56,563 nucleotides of DNA from an uncultured Mobiluncus sp. (GTDB taxonomy: Bacteria > Actinomycetota > Actinomycetes > Actinomycetales > Actinomycetaceae). Location of the stretch: assembly GCF_902488535.1 (NCBI RefSeq), contig NZ_CABTWO010000015.1, forward strand, positions 1 to 56,563. The letters are read 5' to 3'. The notes below the pieces were generated by a model. The model did no database searches. It was not told the DNA's origin and saw nothing but the letters and a program-made list of their open reading frames with translations. A program made the translations under genes and the position numbers. Positions 50,566 to 56,563 of the stretch are shown here, piece after piece (positions within the stretch are counted from its first letter, which is position 1; each line of letters starts with the position of its first letter).

Positions 50566-51324
50566 TTACTCCGCTCCCTTCTCAGTGCTTTTCGCGGCAG
50601 GCTTTTTTGCCGCCGTGCTCTTCGTAGCTGTGGACTTCTTGGCCGCGCTCGACTTCGCAGTCGTGGACTTCGCGGTCGTAGCCTTGGTTCCTGCGGACTT
50701 AGTCGTGGTCGACTTAGTGGTCGAGGACTTCGCAGCCGTGGACTTGGTGGCCGTGGTCTTGCTCGTCGCGGACTTCGTTGCGGCCGGCTTCTTGGCAGGA
50801 GCCTTCTTGGCCGCAGTCGTGGACTTCGGAGCCGACTCTTCCTGAGCCTCTACCGGCTTAGCTGCCTTCTTAGTGACAGCGGCCGCAGCAGCCTTCTTTG
50901 CGGCGGAAGCCGAAATCCGATCAGCTTCCGGACGGCGCTGAGACGGCAAGTACGGAGCAGCAAGTTCCTTCTTGTCTTCCGCGTCCCCCACCACAATGGT
51001 CAGGTGAGAAGTACGCTTCAAGATACGCGCCCCACGCCCTTGTGCCCGAGCCCGGAAACGCTTCATCGTGGGTCCGTCATTGACGTAAGCCTCAACGATG
51101 TACATCTCATCGGAATCAAAAGACGTACCGGCGTTGCGAGCCGCCTGTTCGGCGTTAGCCAGGGCGGAAACCAAAGTCTTGCGAATCGGCAAGGCCGGCT
51201 TTTGCGGAGCAAACTTCAGCACGTCAAGCGCCTTGTTCGCTTCCATTCCGCGCACCTCATTCATGATGCGGCGAGCCTTTTGCGGCGTCACGCGCACATA
51301 GCGGGTATGAGCAGTAGCTTTCAT
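50566..51324 (-). CDS. rplV: 50S ribosomal protein L22 with long Lys/Ala/Ser/Thr repeat tail
   Basis: The first 115 residues are ordinary L22 (RYVRVTPQKARRIMNEVRGME; ending MKRFRARAQGRGARILKRTSHLTIVV). The remaining 135 or so are low-complexity and basic, largely repeats of TKST, AKSS and KTTA units, like a histone H1 tail. Total 252 residues against the usual 110-120, or up to about 200 in other Actinobacteria. Confidence 0.97.
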   Translation of the reverse strand: MKATAHTRYVRVTPQKARRIMNEVRGMEANKALDVLKFAPQKPALPIRKTLVSALANAEQAARNAGTSFDSDEMYIVEAYVNDGPTMKRFRARAQGRGARILKRTSHLTIVVGDAEDKKELAAPYLPSQRRPEADRISASAAKKAAAAAVTKKAAKPVEAQEESAPKSTTAAKKAPAKKPAATKSATSKTTATKSTAAKSSTTKSTTTKSAGTKATTAKSTTAKSSAAKKSTATKSTAAKKPAAKSTEKGAE

Positions 51325-51344
51325 GTTCTATCCCTCCCCCGCTT

Positions 51345-51623
51345 TTAGCGGCGACCTTTCTTGTCTTCCTTGTCGTGACCACGGAAAGTACGAGTCGGAG
51401 CGAATTCGCCCAGCTTGTGACCGACCATGGATTCGGTGATAAACACCGGCACGTGCTTGCGACCGTCGTGCACCGCGATGGTGTGACCCAGGAAATCCGG
51501 GGTAATCATCGAACGGCGCGACCAGGTCTTAATGACGTTCTTTGTGTTGGCCTCGTTTTGCGCGTCCACCTTCTTTTGCAGGTGAGCATCAACAAAGGGG
51601 CCTTTCTTCAAACTGCGTGGCAT
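51345..51623 (-). CDS. rpsS: 30S ribosomal protein S19
   Basis: 92 residues from the ATG at 51623 (GGGGAG seven bases upstream), giving the standard MPRSLKKGPFVDAHL; ends GHKLGEFAPTRTFRGHDKEDKKGRR. Frame extends two codons further to a TTG lacking support. Confidence 0.98.
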   Translation of the reverse strand: MPRSLKKGPFVDAHLQKKVDAQNEANTKNVIKTWSRRSMITPDFLGHTIAVHDGRKHVPVFITESMVGHKLGEFAPTRTFRGHDKEDKKGRR

Positions 51624-51638
51624 AAACAAACTCCCCTA

Positions 51639-52475
51639 TCAGCGATTCTTGCCAGTCTTACGGCGACGGACAATGTACTGATTCGACGCCTTCTTCTTGC
51701 TACGAGTACGACCCTCGGGCTTGCCCCAGGGGCTCACCGGGTGACGGCCACCGGAAGTACGGCCTTCGCCACCACCGTGCGGGTGGTCAACCGGGTTCAT
51801 AACCACACCACGGACCTTCGGACGGCGTCCCAACCAACGGGAGCGACCGGCCTTGCCCAAGTCGATGTTGGAATGATCGGAGTTGCCGACTTCGCCAATG
51901 GTGGCGCGGCAACGAGCATCCACGTTACGGATTTCGCCAGACGGCATCCGCAGCTGGGCATAACGCCCCTCTTTGGCGACCAGCTGGACAGAAACCCCAG
52001 CGGAGCGGGCAATCTTGGCCCCGCCGCCCGGACGCATCTCTACCGCGTGAATCGTGGTACCCAACGGAATGTTCTTCAGCGGCAAGTTGTTGCCGGGCTT
52101 GATGTCCGCGGTGGGACCCTGTTCGATGGAGTCGCCCTGCTTCAGCTTGGACGGAGCCAAGATGTAGCGCTTCTCGCCATCGGCGTAGTGCAGCAAAGCG
52201 ATGCGCGCCGAACGGTTCGGATCATATTCAATATGAGCCACCTTGGCGGGAATACCATCCTTGTCGTGACGACGGAAGTCAATCAAGCGGTACTGGCGCT
52301 TATGGCCACCACCGCGACGACGAGAGGTAATCCGACCTTTGTTGTTGCGCCCACCGGTCTTGTGCAGCGGACGAACCAGGGACTTTTCCGGGTGGTCACG
52401 CGTGATTTCCGCGAAATCCGCCACGGAAGAACCACGACGGCCCGGAGTTGTTGGCTTGTACTTACGAATTCCCAT
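51639..52475 (-). CDS. rplB: 50S ribosomal protein L2
   Basis: 278 residues; peptidyl-transferase neighbourhood. Begins MGIRKYKPTTPGRRGSSV; the C-terminal region has VRGVVMNPVDHPHGGGEGRT with the conserved histidine. 12 bases after rplW. Confidence 0.98.
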   Translation of the reverse strand: MGIRKYKPTTPGRRGSSVADFAEITRDHPEKSLVRPLHKTGGRNNKGRITSRRRGGGHKRQYRLIDFRRHDKDGIPAKVAHIEYDPNRSARIALLHYADGEKRYILAPSKLKQGDSIEQGPTADIKPGNNLPLKNIPLGTTIHAVEMRPGGGAKIARSAGVSVQLVAKEGRYAQLRMPSGEIRNVDARCRATIGEVGNSDHSNIDLGKAGRSRWLGRRPKVRGVVMNPVDHPHGGGEGRTSGGRHPVSPWGKPEGRTRSKKKASNQYIVRRRKTGKNR

Positions 52476-52487
52476 GAGTTATCCCCC

Positions 52488-52790
52488 TTAGGCCTGCATC
52501 CCAAAGACGTCAATCGAGCCCTCTTTGAGGGTGACGATGGCGCGCTTGGTGTCGTTACGCTTGCCCCAGCCGGTACGGGTGCGCACGCGCTTGCCCTCAC
52601 GGTTCTGGGTGTTGACGGAAGCAACCTTTACCTTAAAGATTTCTTCGATAGCCGACTTGATTTCGACCTTGTTCGCGTCGGGAGCCACCACGAAGGTGTA
52701 CTGACCGTGGTCAATCAAGTTGTAGGCTTTTTCACTGACGACGGGTTTAATAATCACGTCGTGCGGGTTCTTAGTCTTTTCCAGGCTCAC
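52488..52790 (-). CDS. rplW: 50S ribosomal protein L23
   Basis: 100 residues; docking site for trigger factor and SRP at the tunnel exit. KNPHDVIIKPVVSEKAYNLID and the tail WGKRNDTKRAIVTLKEG are typical. Overlaps rplD by four bases. Confidence 0.97.
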   Translation of the reverse strand: MSLEKTKNPHDVIIKPVVSEKAYNLIDHGQYTFVVAPDANKVEIKSAIEEIFKVKVASVNTQNREGKRVRTRTGWGKRNDTKRAIVTLKEGSIDVFGMQA

Positions 52791-53431
52791 TTGTTTTCTC
52801 CTTTCCCAAGGAAGGAGTCCAACGCCGTAGCCGAGAACACCACATCGTCGTTAGCCAACACATCGTAGGTGTTCAGCTCACCGACGTACAGAGCGTGGTG
52901 CTCGCTGAGGTTGTTCACGCTCAACGCCACGACGTCATCAACTTCCGGGGTCAACACAATCAGGGCGCGACGATCATCGACAACACCCTGCAAAGCTGCC
53001 TTCGCGGCCTTGGTGGACGGGGCTTCCTTGACGCCGAAGTCGCTCAACACGTGGATACGCCCAGCGCGAGCCCGATCAGACAAGGCCTGGCGCAAAGCGG
53101 CTGCTTTCATCTTTTTCGGGGTGTTCTGGGAGTAGTCACGAGGCTGCGGACCGTGTACGGTACCGCCGCCAGCGAACTGCGGGGCGCGAATCGAACCCTG
53201 ACGAGCCCGGCCAGTGCCCTTTTGACGCCACGGCTTCTTGCCGCCGCCGGCGACTTCACCACGAGTCTTGGTGGAGTGGGTCCCCTGACGAGCCGCCGCC
53301 AACTGGGCGTTTACGACCTGGTGTACCAAGGGATTGTTAAAGTCGAGGTCGAAAACCTCTCCGGGCAGCTCTACGGTGCCGGTTTTCTTGCCGACGCCAT
53401 CAAAAATGTCTACGCTGCGGTTTTCAGTCAT
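52787..53431 (-). CDS. rplD: 50S ribosomal protein L4
   Basis: 214 residues. The tunnel loop GEVAGGGKKPWRQKGTGRARQGS is intact, and the C-terminal half has VDDVVALSVNNLS and the LANDDVVFSATALDSF end. Also the usual S10-operon autoregulator in enterics. Three bases after rplC. Confidence 0.98.
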   Translation of the reverse strand: MTENRSVDIFDGVGKKTGTVELPGEVFDLDFNNPLVHQVVNAQLAAARQGTHSTKTRGEVAGGGKKPWRQKGTGRARQGSIRAPQFAGGGTVHGPQPRDYSQNTPKKMKAAALRQALSDRARAGRIHVLSDFGVKEAPSTKAAKAALQGVVDDRRALIVLTPEVDDVVALSVNNLSEHHALYVGELNTYDVLANDDVVFSATALDSFLGKGENK

Positions 53432-53433
53432 TG

Positions 53434-54090
53434 TTAGGCTCCCTTCACAGCAGAGCGGATCATGACGATGCCGCCTTTGGGGCCGGGAATCGCGCCGGTC
53501 AAAACGACCAGACCCTTTTCCGCGTCCACAGCCTGAACCTTCAAGTTCATGATGGTGCGACGGTTACCGCCCATGCGGCCGGCCATATTCAAGCCTTTGA
53601 ACACGCGGCCCGGGGTGGCGCAAGCGCCGATAGAGCCGGGCTTGCGGTGGTTGCGGTGTGCACCGTGAGAAGAGGACACGCCCTGGAAACCGTGACGCTT
53701 CATCACCCCGGCAAAGCCTTTGCCTTTGGTGTTTCCGGAAACGTCAACTAGGACTCCCGCGTCAAAAACATCCGCGCCCAGTTCCTGACCGAGCTCGTAG
53801 GAGCTGGCGTCGTTGGTGCGAATTTCCGCGAGGTGACGGCGCGGCTCAACCCCGGCCTTGGCGAAGTGACCCGCCATCGGCTTGGTGACCTTGCGCTCGT
53901 CCATCTTGCCGAAGCCCAGCTGGACAGCGTCGTAGCCGTCAGTTTCATTAGTACGAATCTGGGTGACGACGTTCTTTTCGACCTGGACCACCGTCACGGG
54001 AATCAACTTGCCGTCTTCATCCCAGACCTGGGTCATGCCGAGCTTGCGCCCCAGTAATGCCTTTGCAGAGGCCATGGTGTCGTTAGTCAT
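53434..54090 (-). CDS. rplC: 50S ribosomal protein L3
   Basis: 218 residues: LLGRKLGMTQVWDEDGKLIPVTVV, then GKGFAGVMKRHGFQGVSSSHG and RVFKGLNMAGRMGG with the glutamine-bearing loop nearby. Eleven bases after rpsJ. Confidence 0.98.
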   Translation of the reverse strand: MTNDTMASAKALLGRKLGMTQVWDEDGKLIPVTVVQVEKNVVTQIRTNETDGYDAVQLGFGKMDERKVTKPMAGHFAKAGVEPRRHLAEIRTNDASSYELGQELGADVFDAGVLVDVSGNTKGKGFAGVMKRHGFQGVSSSHGAHRNHRKPGSIGACATPGRVFKGLNMAGRMGGNRRTIMNLKVQAVDAEKGLVVLTGAIPGPKGGIVMIRSAVKGA

Positions 54091-54101
54091 CGTGGTCCTC
54101 C

Positions 54102-54410
54102 TTACAGCTTAATCTCAATATTCACGTCTGCCGGCAGTTCGAGACGCATCAGCGAATCAACTGCGGAAGGCGTGGGGTCAATAATGTCAATCAGACGCTT
54201 GTGGGTGCGAACTTCAAATTGCTCCCGGCTGTCCTTATACTTGTGCGGCGACCGAATCACGACGTAAACGTTCTTTTCGGTCGGCAGGGGCACAGGTCCG
54301 ACTACGGTAGCGCCAGCACTGGTTACCGTCTCGACGATTTTCTTCGCCGAGGAGTCAATGACCTCATGGTCATAAGACTTCAGCCGAATGCGGATTTTTT
54401 GTCCCGCCAT
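54102..54410 (-). CDS. rpsJ: 30S ribosomal protein S10
   Basis: 102 residues: GQKIRIRLKSYDHEVIDSSAKKI, then GPVPLPTEKNVYVVIRSPHKYKDSREQFEVRTHKR with the RTHKRL block. First gene of the S10 operon, preceded by a 200-base structured leader. Confidence 0.98.
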   Translation of the reverse strand: MAGQKIRIRLKSYDHEVIDSSAKKIVETVTSAGATVVGPVPLPTEKNVYVVIRSPHKYKDSREQFEVRTHKRLIDIIDPTPSAVDSLMRLELPADVNIEIKL

Positions 54411-54600
54411 GGGCTAACCTCTCTCTAACTGGTTCTTCACCGGTACACGCTTTCGGGTGTGTCGCATTTGTAAACGCAACACAAGCGAAATCTCGCACCG
54501 TTGGATTTCCATTCCACCTGACTTTTGCCAGGCAAGTGCGCACTGGGAGGCGTGAACCCGCCTCAAGATGCGCCGAGGAACTAGCTTACACTTATTGGTT
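54411..54600 (-). promoter_or_regulatory. S10 operon leader and promoter region
   Basis: The 206 bases before rpsJ carry no gene. Near the upstream end the minus strand has TTGCTA, 16 bases, and TGTAAG (possible promoter). The leader then folds into GAGGCG..CGCCTC (six-base loop) and TGTGTTGCG..TGCGACACA just before the ribosome region. S10 leaders are autoregulatory in several bacteria; this one is assigned only from position and structure. Confidence 0.45.
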
Positions 54601-54616
54601 CTCCCGTAGCAAATTC

Positions 54617-55501
54617 TCAAGCCTCGGAAACTGACGGACGCAGCCAAATCGTGGCACCCGGATTCCAGCCCATCAGTAAGCAAGGAATTCCATCGATTTG
54701 GTCTTGCAATCGGTAGGCAGCGTCAAAATAACCTCTAATCGACAATTTGATAGCATCATACGTATTACGCGCCGAATCTAAGTCAGCAGTAATCCATCTC
54801 TGGGGCGCACCATTAATATCATTCAAGGGGAACGGTGCTGATTTTACGAAAGGAAAATGTTTGCACAACAAAACCCAATCACTATAAGAATTAATTTCCA
54901 ATAGTTTAATAGAGTTACTTTTATCGCGTGCCGTATTCGCTCTCTCCCATCCCGGAGTGACAATTAGGTATTCATCAGTCAGTATAGGCAGCCAGAGCTG
55001 CGAATTTACGTCGTACTTCCCTGGCAGAGTTACCCGATACGGAGGCTTTGCGTCAAAACTCCACCAGCCGGAATCTGCAGTATCAAAACCGTCATCATCA
55101 ACAGCTTCCACATTGTAGGCAATTTCTGGCTGCTCATGCTCCCCGGTAAGTAAACGTTGCACGCGCTTGCCTAGCCGAGAAAATATTTCCCTATTGAGAG
55201 CTGAAAATGGCTGAGGAGACAAAGGAAGTTTATAAATCTTTTTCCATCCCCCCCAGGGGTATAAATCAAGAAAATCTTGGAGGAAAAAAATACCTCGATC
55301 ATCAGAGATCGTTTCTATCTTGGTCAATGACCGAGAAATATACTCAAGTAAAGAACTGTCTGCCTCGGCGAAACGTTGATAAAAATCGTCGTCCGCTAGA
55401 TACCCCACCATTTCGATTTCTGAAAACAGCACCCACAGCAGAGAAAGCGTCAGGCATGTCGCGTCAGACTTCGTTTCGCAAGATTGACTGTTCAGCTGCA
55501 C
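54617..55501 (-). CDS. Unknown 294-residue protein of the AT-rich tip
   Basis: Not recognised. The GTG at 55501 has GGAAGG six bases upstream and overlaps the preceding frame by ten bases, suggesting coupling; an ATG at 55411 would remove 30 residues. The N-terminus has a short hydrophobic stretch (CLTLSLLWVLF). The rest is soluble-looking, rich in Trp and acidic residues (YPWGGWKKIYKLP, WWSFDAKPPYRV, YLIVTPGWERAN) and ends LMGWNPGATIWLRPSVSEA. Its base composition is visibly more AT-rich than that of the ribosomal genes next to it. Position beside a secreted-protein gene allows the idea of a companion or immunity function, not shown by sequence. Confidence 0.7.
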   Translation of the reverse strand: MQLNSQSCETKSDATCLTLSLLWVLFSEIEMVGYLADDDFYQRFAEADSSLLEYISRSLTKIETISDDRGIFFLQDFLDLYPWGGWKKIYKLPLSPQPFSALNREIFSRLGKRVQRLLTGEHEQPEIAYNVEAVDDDGFDTADSGWWSFDAKPPYRVTLPGKYDVNSQLWLPILTDEYLIVTPGWERANTARDKSNSIKLLEINSYSDWVLLCKHFPFVKSAPFPLNDINGAPQRWITADLDSARNTYDAIKLSIRGYFDAAYRLQDQIDGIPCLLMGWNPGATIWLRPSVSEA

Positions 55502-55788
55502 TTAAGACCTTCCACCGTTGTGGAGCTATACAACGTATGCTTACATCCAAATTTATCAACAATATAATGACTATTGATTGCCCTCCAATCGTGTTTAGTC
55601 TGATCAACACACTTCCGAGCGATTCCTTTATTAGTAAAATCCTTCACATTAAGTCTGTAACCGCTATAGGCTGTTGGGTTCCCCCATCCATACCATTCTT
55701 TACGAAATATAACAGTGTCCATTTGAATATACTTTGCAACATTATCGCAATGCGTCTCTGGCTTGTTTCCAATGTAATTTTTTTGCAT
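55492..55788 (-). CDS. Cysteine-containing C-terminal part of an interrupted secreted protein
   Basis: 98 residues counted from an internal ATG that has no ribosome site. The same reading frame runs upstream without a stop for 15 more codons (GICTASTQNIHLRIS) to a TAG at 55834, beyond which the signal-peptide frame continues. With that segment it has five cysteines (GIC, THC, KC, FGC, LKC), Trp-rich YGWGNP, and looks like one small extracellular domain. It is therefore best read as the second half of one gene spanning 55492-56103, broken by a nonsense codon, or made by readthrough. AT-rich. Confidence 0.6.
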   Translation of the reverse strand: MQKNYIGNKPETHCDNVAKYIQMDTVIFRKEWYGWGNPTAYSGYRLNVKDFTNKGIARKCVDQTKHDWRAINSHYIVDKFGCKHTLYSSTTVEGLKCS

Positions 55789-55833
55789 AGATATGCGTAG
55801 GTGTATGTTTTGAGTTGAAGCCGTGCATATTCC

Positions 55834-56103
55834 CTAAGTCGAACGCAATTGTCCATACGCATCCGATTGAAAACTTATAGCATCCCCGTTCGCAGGAAGC
55901 AATTCAGCTAATTCCAGTTGTTCTTGCTTTGACATAGAACTTACTGGACGATTTTCTACAAGAGCTAAACGCAGTTCATTACTTAGCATTTGAACATCTA
56001 CAGTATTTTTATTTGCACCCACACCGCCGTAGGCAACTGCAACGTTCCCAGCCTGTAGCATACAGATACTAAATACAGTTAAGAATACAATTTTCTTGAA
56101 CAT
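55834..56103 (-). CDS. Signal-peptide-bearing N-terminal part of the interrupted secreted protein
   Basis: 89 residues. Clear Sec signal peptide: MFKKI, then hydrophobic VFLTVFSICMLQAG, with cleavage expected after VAVA. The mature part (NELRLALVENRPVSSMSKQEQLELAELLP) is short and helical. GAGGT precedes the ATG. The TAG at 55834-55836 stops it, but the same frame stays open for 113 more codons that hold the cysteine-rich part, so the full product would be about 203 residues. Function unknown. Confidence 0.65.
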   Translation of the reverse strand: MFKKIVFLTVFSICMLQAGNVAVAYGGVGANKNTVDVQMLSNELRLALVENRPVSSMSKQEQLELAELLPANGDAISFQSDAYGQLRST

Positions 56104-56160
56104 TCTCTACCTCTTTCAAGCAGATACGGTCGGAACCGCTACGCCATTTTAGTCCAATAC

Positions 56161-56248
56161 GTACCATGTTCGTACTGCATTTGGTGTACCTTCTTAGTGA
56201 CACCACGTGTACCTAAATACCATCGTTGACTCTATGTATCGGCGTACC
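56161..56248 (-). repeat. Four GGTAC boxes upstream of the secreted-protein gene
   Basis: On the minus strand the sequence GGTAC occurs four times with similar flanks (AAGGTACGC, TAGGTACAC, AAGGTACAC, ATGGTACGT) at 56244-56248, 56209-56213, 56186-56190 and 56161-56165. The last lies just upstream of a -10-like TAAAAT (56146-56151). They could be regulator sites for the gene at 56103 or end sequences of the neighbouring insertion element. Confidence 0.45.
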
Positions 56249-56256
56249 TTATGTAT

Positions 56257-56301
56257 TTTGAGCGCGAGGGCGGTGTGGTGCCTCACATAGTTTGAGCGCG
56301 A
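56257..56301. repeat. Direct repeat TTTGAGCGCGA before the transposase
   Basis: TTTGAGCGCGA occurs at 56257-56267 and again at 56291-56301, 34 bases apart, 16-60 bases before the transposase start. Such repeats are typical of insertion-sequence ends, where they bind transposase. The matching right end is outside the window. Confidence 0.5.
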
Positions 56302-56316
56302 AAATATATTGTTGGT

Positions 56317-56563
56317 ATGAATGATGGAGTGGTTTCTATGGGTGCGCGTGTTGAGGTCACGAAGCGGTTACGCCGGGCGTATCGCGGGGCTTCGAAAAAG
56401 GAAAAAGGCATGGTGTTAGATAGTTTTTGTGAGTCTACGGGATTGTCCAGAGCTACCGCGAGGAGGTATCTGACCAGTGATGTCACTGGGAATCCTGGCG
56501 TGGTCAGGATTGATTACCGTAAGGCCAGGGCCACAAAGTATTCCACGGTGGCGAAGAGAACAC
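56317..56563 (+). mobile_element. Insertion-sequence transposase, 5' end only
   Basis: Open frame from ATG 56317 to the right edge (82 codons); an in-frame ATG at 56338 gives MGARVEVTKRLRRAYRGASKKEKG and is equally likely as start. The visible part has a helix-turn-helix like segment (FCESTGLSRATARRYLTSD), as at the N-terminus of DDE (integrase-core) transposases common in Actinobacteria. The catalytic domain is beyond the edge, so the IS family cannot be fixed. The element borders the AT-rich tip, consistent with horizontal acquisition. Confidence 0.75.

Noticed and set aside
49369..51348. A 659-codon plus-strand open frame across the S10 operon
   Set aside because: It is the mirror of rplP, rpsC and rplV, whose proteins are unmistakable; its length comes from the Lys/Ala-rich repeat of L22 read in reverse.
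51375..52868. A 497-codon plus-strand open frame
   Set aside because: Antisense to rpsS, rplB and rplW; no ribosome site and composition like a shadow frame.
55644..55862. A 72-codon minus-strand frame in the AT-rich tip
   Set aside because: It overlaps, in another frame, the cysteine-containing domain, which has the more protein-like composition and continues the signal-peptide frame.

Overview
The window looks like chromosomal DNA of a high-GC Gram-positive bacterium, most likely Actinomycetaceae and possibly a motile Mobiluncus-like organism. This rests on actinobacterial-type proteins (long S5, S9, L15, L17 and L22, zinc-type S14, b558-type succinate dehydrogenase, CoaA), a low-spacing operon style, GTG-started apparently leaderless genes, and two chemotaxis receptors. 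The genus is an inference; no rRNA or tRNA gene is present to anchor it. No CRISPR array and no gene-free stretch longer than about 240 bases was seen.

Left part (1-15.3 kb). The end of a succinate dehydrogenase operon (sdhC, then sdhA running off the left edge) is followed upstream by the tRNA t6A / cell-wall block alr, tsaE, an unknown membrane protein, tsaB, rimI, and by nnrD. A divergent pair follows: an unknown membrane protein translationally coupled to coaA. A DedA protein, glmS and glmM (amino-sugar supply for peptidoglycan) are on the minus strand.

15.4-25.8 kb. rplM-rpsI ends in a strong terminator. Two overlapping methyl-accepting chemotaxis genes lie upstream behind a structured leader. 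Next is an uncharacterised catabolic module (class II aldolase and GSA-like class III aminotransferase, divergent from an FGGY kinase), then a GtrA-like membrane protein and truA.

25.9-39.7 kb. This is the alpha/spc ribosomal region on the minus strand: rplN, rplX, rplE, rpsN, rpsH, rplF, rplR, rpsE, rpmD, rplO, secY, adk, map; then an inserted pair (a 790-residue acidic repeat protein and a signal-peptidase-like membrane protein apparently lacking its catalytic base); then infA, rpmJ, rpsM, rpsK, rpoA, rplQ. rpsD is absent from this cluster.

39.8-48.6 kb. An accessory block separates the spc part from the S10 part exactly between rpsQ and rplN. It holds a short beta-carbonic anhydrase, a Pro/Gly/Gln/Met repeat membrane protein, a complete ribose operon (rbsR-A-C-B-K-D) with a 38-bp perfect palindromic operator, and a MalY/PatB-type aminotransferase.

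48.7-54.4 kb. The S10 operon on the minus strand runs rpsJ, rplC, rplD, rplW, rplB, rpsS, rplV, rplP-preceding rpsC, rplP, rpmC, rpsQ and ends in a terminator.

54.6-56.56 kb. An AT-rich accessory tip carries an unknown 294-residue protein and a secreted cysteine-containing protein whose frame is broken by a single TAG. Repeated GGTAC boxes lie upstream of it, and the start of an insertion-sequence transposase is cut by the right edge.
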